Shown one piece after another: positions 32,158-41,100 of a stretch of DNA of 64,000 nucleotides. The translations under genes were made by a program, and so were the position numbers. Where the stretch lies: NCBI RefSeq assembly GCF_003860345.1, contig NZ_CP034179.1, forward strand, positions 3,022,001 to 3,086,000, written 5' to 3'. Position 1 is the first letter of the stretch; the number at the start of each line of letters is the position of its first letter. Below the pieces are notes generated by a model. It was not told the DNA's origin. It did no database searches and saw only the letters and a program-made list of their open reading frames with translations. This DNA comes from Caenibius tardaugens NBRC 16725. Lineage in GTDB: Bacteria; Pseudomonadota; Alphaproteobacteria; Sphingomonadales; Sphingomonadaceae.

Positions 32158-34572
32158 ATGATTAAGTTGTTTCGGGGCATTGCCCCTGTGGTTGCCGTGC
32201 GTTCCACACTGGCGGCAGGTATCAGCGTACTCGCATTGGCGGCAGTGTCTGCCCAGGCGGAAGAGGCGCAGTCGGAATCCGCAGATTCCGCCAGTGTGGT
32301 GACGTCTGGTCCCAATGATGGCGAAATTCTGGTGACGGCCCGCCGCCGCGCCGAGCGCGCGCAGGAAGTGCCGATTGCGCTGAGCGTGGTCAGCGGTTCG
32401 ACAATCGAGCGCACGGGGGCGCTCAATCTGGTCCAGATCGCCAACCTGACCCCCAGCCTTACCATTCGTAACAACAATGCGCGCAATACGTTCGTGAATA
32501 TTCGCGGGCTCGGTTCGAACTCCGACCAGAACGATGGTCTTGAGATCGGCGTCGGGTTCTACATCGACGATGTCTATTACGGCCGCATCGGCGCGTCGCA
32601 GTTCGACCTGATCGATATCGAACGTCTCGAAGTGCTGCGCGGCCCGCAAGGGACGCTGTTCGGCAAGAACACGACGGCCGGTGCGATCAACATCACCACG
32701 CAGGCGCCCCAGTTCGAAACACAGTTCCGTGGCGAGGCCAGCTATGGCGAAAACGGATATCATCAGGTTCGTGGTTCACTGACCGGCCCGCTGCTGGGCG
32801 ATAGTGTCGCCTATCGCGTGACCGTGTCCGATACGCATCGCGATGGCTGGCTGACCAACCTCTACAACGGGAAGAAGATCAACGATTTCGACAACTTCTC
32901 GATCCGGGGCCAGTTGCTGATCAATGCATCGGACAACGTCGCGATCCGCCTGAGCGGGGACTATGCCAAGCAGACGTCCTATTCGCGTGCAGCCAGCATT
33001 GTCGGGCAGTTCAACAAATATGCCAATGGCGCGGCGATCAACAACACCTGGCTGCAGCGCGCGGCGCGGGCCGGCTATACGCCACGCTTCGATATCAATG
33101 ATCCGTTCGCCCGCGAGGTGGATGTGGAAGGCGCGATCCAGGCCAACATGGAAGGGTATGGCCTTTCCGGCAAGCTGGACTGGGATCTGGGCAATGCCGT
33201 GCTCACTTCGGTTACGGCCTATCGCTGGTGGGACTGGTATCCGAACAACGATGTCGACAACACGCCGCTGACCGTCATGACGTTAAGCGGCACCACCAAC
33301 AGGCAACGCCAGTTCAGCCAGGAACTGCGTCTGGCATCGACGGGTGAACGCAAACTCGATTATGTCGTCGGGGTCTATTATTTCTGGCAGGTCGTGAATG
33401 CGCTGGGGCACTACGCGGCGGGCAAGGACTATGCCCTGTGGAACAACCCCACGGCCAATCAGACGCTGGCAAACTACGCTTTTACCGGGTTTCGGTCGGA
33501 TTCCATTATCGAACCGCGCACCAAGAGCTACGCCGCGTTTGGCCAGCTGACATGGCATGCGACCGATGCGTTCAACGTGACCGCAGGCCTGCGTTTTACC
33601 CACGAACGCAAGACCGGCCTGTTCGATCAGTATACGTCCGCAGGAAACGATTTGTCGCTGCTTAGTGCAGCCGACCGGATCGCTGCGCAAAAGCTGCGTG
33701 ATGCCGTCTATCCGCAAGTCCGTTATACGACGGGCCTGAAGAACAGTGCGCTGACCGGGCAGATCACCCTGTCATACAAGGTTGCCCCCGATGTCCTGAC
33801 CTATGCGACGTATTCGCGCGGCAGCAAGTCTGGCGGGCTCAGCCTTGGCAACCTGCCTGCCGGCGTTTCCCCAGTCGTAAAGCCGGAAACGGTCGATTCC
33901 TGGGAAGTCGGCTTCAAGAGCCAGTTCTGGGACCGGAAGGTGACGCTTAACGCGGCGGCTTACTGGACCGAGGTGAAAAACTATCAGGCGGCCATTACCG
34001 AACAGATCGGCGCGACCAGTTCGTTTGTCCGGTATATCTCGAACATTCCGGGCGTGCGGTCGCGCGGTGTCGAGGTCGACCTGACTGTCGCACCGAGCCG
34101 CTATGTCCGGTTGACCGCAGGGGCGGCCTATAACGATGCGGTCTACAAGGATTACACCAATGCCCAATCGGCACCGGAAGATCGCAATGCCAAGCCGACG
34201 CAGGATCTGAGCGGGGTACAGCTCGCTAATGCGCCCAAATTCGTCTGGAACGTGGGTCTCGATCTGGCGCAACCGGTCAACATTCTGGGCAGTGGCGGCG
34301 ACGAGGTTTATACCCGTCTCGACTATACCCATCGTTCATCGAACGACACGTCGGCCAGCAACTCCCGCTATACCAAAATTCCGGGTTATGGTGTGGCCAA
34401 TGCCCGGATCGGCATCCGCCTGAATGACGGCAAGTTCGACCTGTCGGTCTGGGCAAACAATCTCTTCGACAAGAAGTACTTCTATTCGCTCGATGCCGCG
34501 ACGACCGGCCTGATCTCGGGCGGGATAGGTGATCCCCGGACCATTGGCGCAACCCTGCGCACGCAGTTCTGA
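32158..34572 (+). CDS. TonB-dependent outer membrane receptor
   Basis: The third receptor, 804 residues, starts after GGAGG at 32145 and has a signal peptide (MIKLFRGIAPVVAVRSTLAA to SAQAEE). The TonB-box-like GEILVTARRRAERAQE precedes the plug with IERLEVLRGPQGTLFGKNT (in parts), and the barrel ends TIGATLRTQF. The frame is open further upstream to 31993 without a ribosome site. It leads the putative operon with PhoD-like phosphoesterase, sulfatase, GH43-like protein and enolase-superfamily enzyme, so the ligand is probably a sulfated or phosphorylated compound or its breakdown product. Confidence 0.94.
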   Translation: MIKLFRGIAPVVAVRSTLAAGISVLALAAVSAQAEEAQSESADSASVVTSGPNDGEILVTARRRAERAQEVPIALSVVSGSTIERTGALNLVQIANLTPSLTIRNNNARNTFVNIRGLGSNSDQNDGLEIGVGFYIDDVYYGRIGASQFDLIDIERLEVLRGPQGTLFGKNTTAGAINITTQAPQFETQFRGEASYGENGYHQVRGSLTGPLLGDSVAYRVTVSDTHRDGWLTNLYNGKKINDFDNFSIRGQLLINASDNVAIRLSGDYAKQTSYSRAASIVGQFNKYANGAAINNTWLQRAARAGYTPRFDINDPFAREVDVEGAIQANMEGYGLSGKLDWDLGNAVLTSVTAYRWWDWYPNNDVDNTPLTVMTLSGTTNRQRQFSQELRLASTGERKLDYVVGVYYFWQVVNALGHYAAGKDYALWNNPTANQTLANYAFTGFRSDSIIEPRTKSYAAFGQLTWHATDAFNVTAGLRFTHERKTGLFDQYTSAGNDLSLLSAADRIAAQKLRDAVYPQVRYTTGLKNSALTGQITLSYKVAPDVLTYATYSRGSKSGGLSLGNLPAGVSPVVKPETVDSWEVGFKSQFWDRKVTLNAAAYWTEVKNYQAAITEQIGATSSFVRYISNIPGVRSRGVEVDLTVAPSRYVRLTAGAAYNDAVYKDYTNAQSAPEDRNAKPTQDLSGVQLANAPKFVWNVGLDLAQPVNILGSGGDEVYTRLDYTHRSSNDTSASNSRYTKIPGYGVANARIGIRLNDGKFDLSVWANNLFDKKYFYSLDAATTGLISGGIGDPRTIGATLRTQF

Positions 34573-34599
34573 TCTACTTTCTTGAGACACGAGGTTCCG

Positions 34600-36150
34600 A
34601 TGTACGATAGACGTCATGTGCTCCGCGGTGCGGCGGCAATGGGTTTGGGCACCATGTTCATGGGCGGGGTCGCCTGGTCGCGCCCCACCACGCCTGTCCG
34701 GGCCATTCTGCCGTCCGCAACGCATGATACGCTGGGTGTCAAGGTTCTGCTCGACACCCCACCGTCATCGGCACCCGTGTTGAAGATCAATGGGCGCGCT
34801 GTTGCCGCGCGCAAGATGGATGCCGATGGCTATAGCTGGGGGTTCGTGCAGTCCGGTCTGTCTGCCGGAAAGCCGCACGAACTGGCGCTGGCGGATGAAC
34901 GGGGCAAGGCGCTGCGTGCGCCATGGCAGTTGAAAACGCTGCCACCGCCGGATTCAGCGCCTGACCATTTCAGAGTGCTGTTCTTCACTTGCGCCGGTGG
35001 GGACGAGGCAGGCGGGCCGGATGGCTATCTGCCCGTCACCGTTCGCCGTGCCCTGTTCGATCGGGCACTCAGCTTTTCTCCGGATCTTGCCGTTGCCAAC
35101 GGGGACCATGTCTACTGGGATCTCGATACGGCGCTGAAGTACCGTCGTGATCCGGTTCGGCGGGCGCAGACGGAAGAACTGTATCGCAAGATCGCCTGGA
35201 TCGATCAGGATCTGGCCTTCGATTCGGAAACCAACCGCCGTTCGGTCAACACGGTGGCCGCACGGCAGATTGCCTCGATTTACGAAGACCGGTTTGCCTC
35301 GGTTCCGTTGATCTTCATCACCGACGATCACGACTATTACGAAAACGATAATGCCGGCACATGGGGTTACAGCCTGCCGCCGCGCCCGTTCATTTTCGGC
35401 CTGCAACAACAGACCCAGGCTCTGGCCTATCCGATTGCACTGGGGCGCCCGGACTGGGGCAATGCCTATGAAGCGGGAACAGTCGAAACGCTGAAGATCG
35501 GCAAGCTTCTGGATCTGGCGTTCTTTGATTGCCGCCGGGGATGGTCGACCGGGCCAAATGCCGGGGTTCTTTTCCCCAAGGCCGAAGAATTCCTGCTCAA
35601 TCACATCCGCAATTCGACCGCACAGCAATATTTCCATGTCCCATCCAACCCCTTCGGCTGGACGGCAGGCAAGCTGGGGGAATGGTATGCGGACGGGCCT
35701 TCGGAAAGCAGCGCGTTCCACAATGACAAGGGCTATTGGCAACAAGGCTGGTTTGAACAGCACCAGCGTCTGGCTGCCGCGCTTGGCGCGCAACGCGGCC
35801 GGGCTGGTATAAGTATCTCCGGCGATATGCACGCCAGTGCGATCAGCAAGATCAGTCGTAGCGGCGATATCGATCTGTCCGCCAATCCCATCCACACCAT
35901 CCTGCCCGGCACGATCGGGACGGCGACGCAAGGGTTCCCGAGTACGGTTCGCGGTGTGTTTCCGTGGCATCCGTCGGCGCTGGAATCCGAGGATGTGGCA
36001 AAGATCGAGGAACGGAACGGTTTCAGTATCGTCGATGTCTATCCCGATCGGGTGACTGTGAAACAGTTCCGCTGGCGCCCGCCAGAACCGGTCGCGGCGA
36101 TTGCCTCGCTCGAACCTTACGCATCCTACACCATTAATCGCCCGGCTTAG
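34600..36150 (+). CDS. PhoD-like alkaline phosphatase/metallophosphoesterase, exported
   Basis: The 516-residue protein begins MYDRRHVLRGAAAMGLGTM, a twin-arginine-type signal (RRHVLRG), so it should be exported folded. Metal-binding motifs of the PhoD/calcineurin group are visible: FFTCAGGDE, VANGDHVYWD, FITDDHDYYENDN and ISGDMHASAI. PhoD enzymes release phosphate from mono- and diesters using Ca/Fe. It begins 27 bases after the TonB receptor stop with GAGG, and 31 bases separate it from the sulfatase, so it is co-transcribed with them. Exact substrate unknown; a role in stripping phosphate from the locus substrate is inferred. Confidence 0.85.
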   Translation: MYDRRHVLRGAAAMGLGTMFMGGVAWSRPTTPVRAILPSATHDTLGVKVLLDTPPSSAPVLKINGRAVAARKMDADGYSWGFVQSGLSAGKPHELALADERGKALRAPWQLKTLPPPDSAPDHFRVLFFTCAGGDEAGGPDGYLPVTVRRALFDRALSFSPDLAVANGDHVYWDLDTALKYRRDPVRRAQTEELYRKIAWIDQDLAFDSETNRRSVNTVAARQIASIYEDRFASVPLIFITDDHDYYENDNAGTWGYSLPPRPFIFGLQQQTQALAYPIALGRPDWGNAYEAGTVETLKIGKLLDLAFFDCRRGWSTGPNAGVLFPKAEEFLLNHIRNSTAQQYFHVPSNPFGWTAGKLGEWYADGPSESSAFHNDKGYWQQGWFEQHQRLAAALGAQRGRAGISISGDMHASAISKISRSGDIDLSANPIHTILPGTIGTATQGFPSTVRGVFPWHPSALESEDVAKIEERNGFSIVDVYPDRVTVKQFRWRPPEPVAAIASLEPYASYTINRPA

Positions 36151-36181
36151 GCCTGACGGACGACATCGGGGGAATTACGAC

Positions 36182-38455
36182 ATGGTCAAGAAAACCATCG
36201 CGCGCGCCTTGCTGGCGACATGTTTGCCAATTGCCTCTCCGGCATGGGCAGCACCTGATCTGACACCCATTCGGGAACTGGATTCAGATAGACCTGATCC
36301 CGTTTACGCCAAACCGGTCGAAGCGCCGGCGGGGGCACCCAATATCGTTATCATCCTGCTGGACGATCTGGGGTATTCCGATTTCGGGGCTTACGGTTCG
36401 GAAATCCACACACCGGCGATCGACAATCTGGCTTCAGAAGGTCTGCGTTATAACCATTTTACGTCCACTGCATTGTGCACGCCGAGCCGTGCCGCATTGC
36501 TGACCGGGTTGAACCAGCATTCCACGGGATCGGGCTGGCACTACACCAGTGATCGCGGCCAGCCCGGCTATCGCGGTGACCTGAGCCTTGATACGCCGAC
36601 GATCGCAGAACATCTGAAACTGCACGGTTATGGAACGATTGCTGTCGGCAAATGGCATCAGGTGGCGGGCAAGGATTCCACGCCTGCCGGTTCGTTCCAC
36701 AATTGGCCGACCCATCGTGGTTTTGATCAGTTCTACGGCTTTATCGGTGGACAGGAGAGCCAATTCTTCCCCGGAGCTTTGGCCGAAGGTCAGACTTATG
36801 TGAATCCGCCGACGGACGGCAGCTTCTATTTACCCGATGTGCTGACGGACAAGGCTATCGACCTGATCCGTAATCAACGCATCGCCAGCCCGAATAAACC
36901 GTTTCTTCTCTGGTATGCGACCGGGGCGATGCACACGCCGCACCATACAAAGCCGGAAGATCGCGCCAAATACGTGGGGCGGTATGATGGTGGTTGGGAC
37001 AAAATCAGGGAAGAGCGCCTCGCGCGTCAGAAGAAGAGCGGGCTGGTTCCGGGCAACGCGAACCTGGCTCCCTACAACCCGGGTGTTGTGCCGTGGAAGG
37101 ATCTGACCCCGGATCAGAAGAAGATGTATGCGCGGTTCCAGGAGAACTACGCCGCGTTTCTTGATCGCACCGATCAAAATATCGGGCGGCTGATCGACTA
37201 CCTGAAGAAGAGCGGCGAGTACGAGAACACGATTTTCATCGTAACCTCGGACAACGGCGCCAGTCGCGTCGTCGGACCTGAAGGGGAGGCCAATGTCTCT
37301 GTCGGGTATTTGTCGGGGACACCCGCGTCCAACGCGGACAATCTGGCGTATTATGATACCTTGGGCGATTGGAACACCTTCCCCAATTATCCGCATGGTT
37401 GGGCGCAGGTAAGCAATACGCCACTGCGTGAAGGAAAGCGCACGACAGATGGCGGCGGGACACGCGTGCCGCTGATTGTGACCTGGCCGAAGGGGATCAA
37501 GGCGCGGGGTGAAGTGCGTTCGCAATTCCACCACATCAACGATATCGTGCCGACGCTGCTTGATGTGTTGAAGTTTGAGGCGCCCACCACTTTCAACGGT
37601 CAGAAAACCAAACCCATCGAAGGGGTAAGCATGGCCTATTCCTTCGCGGCCCCCAAAGCGGCGAGCACGAAGAAAGAGCAGTATTACGAGATCGAGGGGA
37701 ATCGCGCCTATTATGCCGATGGCTGGCGTCTCGTATCGCGGCGCGTCGATGGGTCGAAGTATTATGAGAACCCGTGGCGACTGTACAATCTCAAGAAGGA
37801 TTTCTCCGAGGTCACGGATCTGTCGTCGCAGTATCCTGAAAAGGTTCGCGAACTGGAAGCCAAGTGGTGGGAAGCTGCGCGGCGTTATCAGGTGCTTCCG
37901 TTGGACGACAGCACCCTGCTGACCCGGACGGCGCGAGTAAGTAACGCGACAAGCCCGAAGCACTACACCTTCTATCCGACCGATCCGACGATCAAACCCG
38001 CCAACCAACCTTCGTTGCGTGGTGCGGCGTTCAGGATTCAGGCGCAGATTGCACGCGCCAGTGCAAATGACAGCGGGGTGCTGGCTGCCTGGGGTGACGT
38101 TGCCGCCGGGTGGGCGTTTTACATCAAGGATGGCCATCTGGTTTACGAACAGAACCGCAAAAAGGACGGCGTCCGCTTGCAATCTGACAGGCCCGTGCCG
38201 ACTGGCGCATCAAGGGTGGCCTTCGTCTTCCAGCCGGACGCATCCGGGCCAGGCGGGGTGGGTACGCTCGAAATTGACGGCATTGCCGCAGGCTCCGTCG
38301 CGATCCCCCACATTATTCCGGGTGGTGCGACCGAGGGGCTGGATATCGGGCGGGACGAGCTCACGGCTGCTGCGCCGGGCTATACCGCGCCATTTCGCTT
38401 TACCGGAACGATATCCAACGTCGATTTTGATGTGACGCCGCAGGCGAAACGCTGA
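36182..38455 (+). CDS. Arylsulfatase-type sulfatase, exported
   Basis: The 757-residue type I sulfatase hydrolyses a sulfate ester. It has a signal peptide (MVKKTIARALLATCLPIAS to AWAA), the metal motif IILLDDLGYSDFGAYGSE, the formylglycine site CTPSRAALLTG with Cys99 (it needs a maturation enzyme, not seen here), GKWH near residue 165 and a TSDNGA metal-binding site. The last 140 residues form a jelly-roll-like domain (AGWAFYIKDGHLVYEQN) typical of the large S1_4-like sulfatases. It sits in the middle of the exported locus, making sulfate release a main step of this operon. The start at 36182 follows GGGGGAA. Confidence 0.94.
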   Translation: MVKKTIARALLATCLPIASPAWAAPDLTPIRELDSDRPDPVYAKPVEAPAGAPNIVIILLDDLGYSDFGAYGSEIHTPAIDNLASEGLRYNHFTSTALCTPSRAALLTGLNQHSTGSGWHYTSDRGQPGYRGDLSLDTPTIAEHLKLHGYGTIAVGKWHQVAGKDSTPAGSFHNWPTHRGFDQFYGFIGGQESQFFPGALAEGQTYVNPPTDGSFYLPDVLTDKAIDLIRNQRIASPNKPFLLWYATGAMHTPHHTKPEDRAKYVGRYDGGWDKIREERLARQKKSGLVPGNANLAPYNPGVVPWKDLTPDQKKMYARFQENYAAFLDRTDQNIGRLIDYLKKSGEYENTIFIVTSDNGASRVVGPEGEANVSVGYLSGTPASNADNLAYYDTLGDWNTFPNYPHGWAQVSNTPLREGKRTTDGGGTRVPLIVTWPKGIKARGEVRSQFHHINDIVPTLLDVLKFEAPTTFNGQKTKPIEGVSMAYSFAAPKAASTKKEQYYEIEGNRAYYADGWRLVSRRVDGSKYYENPWRLYNLKKDFSEVTDLSSQYPEKVRELEAKWWEAARRYQVLPLDDSTLLTRTARVSNATSPKHYTFYPTDPTIKPANQPSLRGAAFRIQAQIARASANDSGVLAAWGDVAAGWAFYIKDGHLVYEQNRKKDGVRLQSDRPVPTGASRVAFVFQPDASGPGGVGTLEIDGIAAGSVAIPHIIPGGATEGLDIGRDELTAAAPGYTAPFRFTGTISNVDFDVTPQAKR

Positions 38456-38486
38456 CGCGATGGCTGGTGAGAAAGTGAGTATCGAC

Positions 38487-39533
38487 ATGAAAAGTGTGAT
38501 CAAGGGCATGGCGCTGCTGCTGTCGGTGGCCGCACCGGCCACGGTATGGGCAGCGCAAGGGCCAGCGCAGGCGCCGGTCTGTGTCGCGGCGCACCGCGTG
38601 CAGGATAGGCCGATTGTTCCGGCCGGAATCGATCAACCTGCGGGCGATAATGTGCAGGGGCCTTCGCTGATAAAAGTCCCGGACTGGGTGAAAGGGAAAC
38701 TGGGGAACTATTACCTCTATTTCGCGGCGCACAAGGGGGAAAGCATTCGCCTTGCCTATGCTGACAAACTCGAAGGGCCGTGGAAAATTCATGCGGGCGG
38801 GACACTGCAACTGGGTGAATCCCTGTTCCCCACGGCGCTGCCCGATATCACCGATCAGGATAATAAGGGCGACGATAACCTGAAGGCACACATCGCGTCC
38901 CCCGATGTGCATGTCGATCACGCGAACAAGCGCATCATCCTCTATTATCATGGCATTCTGTCGAAGAATAACCAGCAGACGCGCGTTGCCACATCGTCTG
39001 ACGGCATCCATTTCGAACCGCGCGCGCCCTTGCTGGGGCCGTCCTATTTCCGGGTGATCCAGCACGAAGGCTATCGTTACGCGCTGGGCATGCCGGGGAT
39101 TTTCTTCCGTTCAAAAGACGGTTTCACCGACTTCGAACGTGGTCCGACGCTGTTTGGCACCGACCAGCGCCATACCGCGCTTCTGAAACGCGGAAATGAA
39201 CTGTTCGTGTTCTGGACCCGCGTGGGTGATGTGCCGGAACGGATTTACCTCAGCCGCATCGACATGCGCGGCGACTGGTCGCAATGGAAAGCGGGTGAAG
39301 CGGTGGAAATCCTGCGCCCCACGCGCCCGTGGGAAGGGGCCGATGCGCCTCTGGAACCGTCGGTTCGTGGCACGGCATTCGGCCATCTCAACCAGTTGCG
39401 CGATCCCGCGATCTATGAAGAAAACGGGCGGACATATCTCCTCTATGCTGTGGGCGGCGAAAGCGGGATTGCGCTGGCGGAACTGCACTTCAACGATGCC
39501 GCCTGCGCGGCTGGTAAAAGGCAGGTGCGATGA
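38487..39533 (+). CDS. Exported GH43-like beta-propeller protein
   Basis: The 348-residue protein has a signal peptide (MKSVIKGMALLLSVAAPAT) and five repeated blade patterns such as NVQGPSLIKVPDWVKG, NYYLYFAAHKGESIRLAYA, YYHGILSKNNQQTRVATSSDG and QLRDPAIYEENGRTYLLYAVGG (in parts). That is the five-bladed propeller of GH43/GH32/GH130-type glycosidases; the RDPAIYEENGR segment carries the typical Asp. Catalytic Asp/Glu residues cannot be assigned from sequence alone, so it might bind rather than cleave. Its end overlaps the enolase-superfamily start by four bases (ATGA), indicating a shared function. Confidence 0.75.
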   Translation: MKSVIKGMALLLSVAAPATVWAAQGPAQAPVCVAAHRVQDRPIVPAGIDQPAGDNVQGPSLIKVPDWVKGKLGNYYLYFAAHKGESIRLAYADKLEGPWKIHAGGTLQLGESLFPTALPDITDQDNKGDDNLKAHIASPDVHVDHANKRIILYYHGILSKNNQQTRVATSSDGIHFEPRAPLLGPSYFRVIQHEGYRYALGMPGIFFRSKDGFTDFERGPTLFGTDQRHTALLKRGNELFVFWTRVGDVPERIYLSRIDMRGDWSQWKAGEAVEILRPTRPWEGADAPLEPSVRGTAFGHLNQLRDPAIYEENGRTYLLYAVGGESGIALAELHFNDAACAAGKRQVR

Positions 39534-40732
39534 AGCGTCGTTCGCTGCTCGGGGCCATGGCTGTCGCGCCTGCGGCGACCATGGCATGGGGTGGGGCGAT
39601 TGCCGCCCCGCGCCGGACGGCTGAAACGACCATTGCCGATGCCGAAGTGTTTCAGGTTCGCGTCAATCGTCGGGGCAATTGGGTGATTGTGCGCCTGAAA
39701 ACCGCCAATGGCCTGACCGGTGTCGGCGATGCCTCGCATGGCGGCAACGATCAGAAGACCATCGCCTATATCCGGCAATTGACCGACCTGTTGCGCGGTC
39801 GCACGATTTTCGATGTGGAATGGTTTCGCGGGGCCGCCGCCAAACTGGTGCGCGAAACGAACGGGGTGGCGCGGTCTGCTGCCAGCGCACTGGAACAATG
39901 CCTGTGGGACCTGATCGGCAAGGCCCTGGGCGTGCCCGTCTACCAGTTGTTCGGCGGAAAATTGCGCGATCGCATCCCGCTCTATGCCAATATCAACCGT
40001 TCGGCGGACCCGCGTACCCCGGATGGCTTTGCAGCCATGGCCCGGCGAGCGGTGGATGCAGGGTTCACGGCGGTGAAGCTGGCCCCGTTCGATGAAATGC
40101 CCAAAGTCCCCGTGGAAGGCGCGGATATTGCCGCTGGTATGAACCAGGGCATTGCCTGCGCGCAGGCGGTGCGTGACGCCATTGGGCCCAAACGCGATCT
40201 GCTGATCGACGCGCATAGCCGTTTCACTTTGCGGCAAGGGCTCGAGCTTTTGCCGCGGATGGAACCGCTCAACCTCTACTGGCTGGAGGAAGTCACCCCT
40301 GAAGAAGATTTGGCCGATCTCGCGGCGATCAACCGCGCGGCGCGCATGCCTACCGCCGGTGGTGAAATGATCTTCGGGATCGAGGCATTCTATAAATATG
40401 TGCAATCGGGTGCCGTCGATACGGTGATGCCCGATGTGAAACTGTGCGGCGGCATGCTGGAGCTGAAAAAGATTTCGGTCATCGCGGAAGCCGCCGGTCT
40501 CACCGTGTCGCCGCATGGCCCGGCCAGTCCGATCGGCAATGTCGCGGCTGCGCATGTCATGGCTGGCGTGCCGAACTTTACCCTGCTGGAGTTCGCATTT
40601 GGTGAAGTGCCGTGGCGAGCGGAACTGATCGACCCGCTGGAAAATGTCGCAGGTGGCAATTTGGCCCTGTCAGACAAACCCGGACTGGGGATCGAATTGC
40701 GCGAACGGACCTTGCAGAAATATGCCGTCTAA
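39530..40732 (+). CDS. Enolase-superfamily dehydratase/racemase with Tat signal
   Basis: The 400-residue protein starts MKRRSLLGAMAVAPAATMAWG, a twin-arginine signal, so an enzyme of a normally cytoplasmic superfamily appears to be exported. The mandelate racemase/galactonate-dehydratase pattern is present: an N-terminal capping domain, then the barrel with metal ligands in LLIDAHSRF (Asp), YWLEEVTPEED (Glu) and GGEMIFG (Glu), and a catalytic His in VSPHGPASPIG. Such enzymes abstract the proton next to a carboxylate, usually to dehydrate sugar acids. It ends the receptor/phosphoesterase/sulfatase/GH43 operon and is followed by a convergent gene without a clear terminator. Confidence 0.88.
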   Translation: MKRRSLLGAMAVAPAATMAWGGAIAAPRRTAETTIADAEVFQVRVNRRGNWVIVRLKTANGLTGVGDASHGGNDQKTIAYIRQLTDLLRGRTIFDVEWFRGAAAKLVRETNGVARSAASALEQCLWDLIGKALGVPVYQLFGGKLRDRIPLYANINRSADPRTPDGFAAMARRAVDAGFTAVKLAPFDEMPKVPVEGADIAAGMNQGIACAQAVRDAIGPKRDLLIDAHSRFTLRQGLELLPRMEPLNLYWLEEVTPEEDLADLAAINRAARMPTAGGEMIFGIEAFYKYVQSGAVDTVMPDVKLCGGMLELKKISVIAEAAGLTVSPHGPASPIGNVAAAHVMAGVPNFTLLEFAFGEVPWRAELIDPLENVAGGNLALSDKPGLGIELRERTLQKYAV

Positions 40733-40767
40733 CCGGCTAGGGGCTGCCCCGGCGGCGTGAATACACG

Positions 40768-41100
40768 TCAGGGGATGGCACGATGCATGGGGTCAAGCAG
40801 TTCGGGGCGTGTGACTTCGACCGCAACCACGGTTTCGTCCAGCAGGCGGGTGATAAGATCGTCCCAGCATGCGTCATGCGCGCCATCGCGGATCGCCGCG
40901 CACAATTGCGCGCCATCATCCAGCATAGGGCCGCGATAGGCGATTTCCCGTTCGCATATGGCCAGCAGATAGCTGGCGACCTGCGCCTGAAAGCGGTTGC
41001 CCGGTTGGCCTGCGTGGCTGTCGAGATAGTCGCGCACTGTGCGGAGCAGATTGGCCATGGTTGGCACTTGCGGGCGAAGGCCCCGGGACGGCTCAGTCAT
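40768..41100 (-). CDS. DUF6285 protein, second LvaB-like partner
   Basis: The 110-residue helical protein (LLRTVRDYLDSHAG, ASYLLAICEREIAYRG, LITRLLDETVVAVEVTRPELL) resembles the DUF6285 protein at 20385 in size, helix pattern and gene context. Its ATG at 41100 overlaps the stop of the phosphotransferase gene by 8 bases, so both are made together, as with LvaA/LvaB in levulinate catabolism. A shorter start at 41058 (MANLLRTV) is possible. It is the last gene of a minus-strand operon with the phosphotransferase, an AttH-like protein and an acyl-CoA ligase. Confidence 0.72.
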   Translation of the reverse strand: MTEPSRGLRPQVPTMANLLRTVRDYLDSHAGQPGNRFQAQVASYLLAICEREIAYRGPMLDDGAQLCAAIRDGAHDACWDDLITRLLDETVVAVEVTRPELLDPMHRAIP

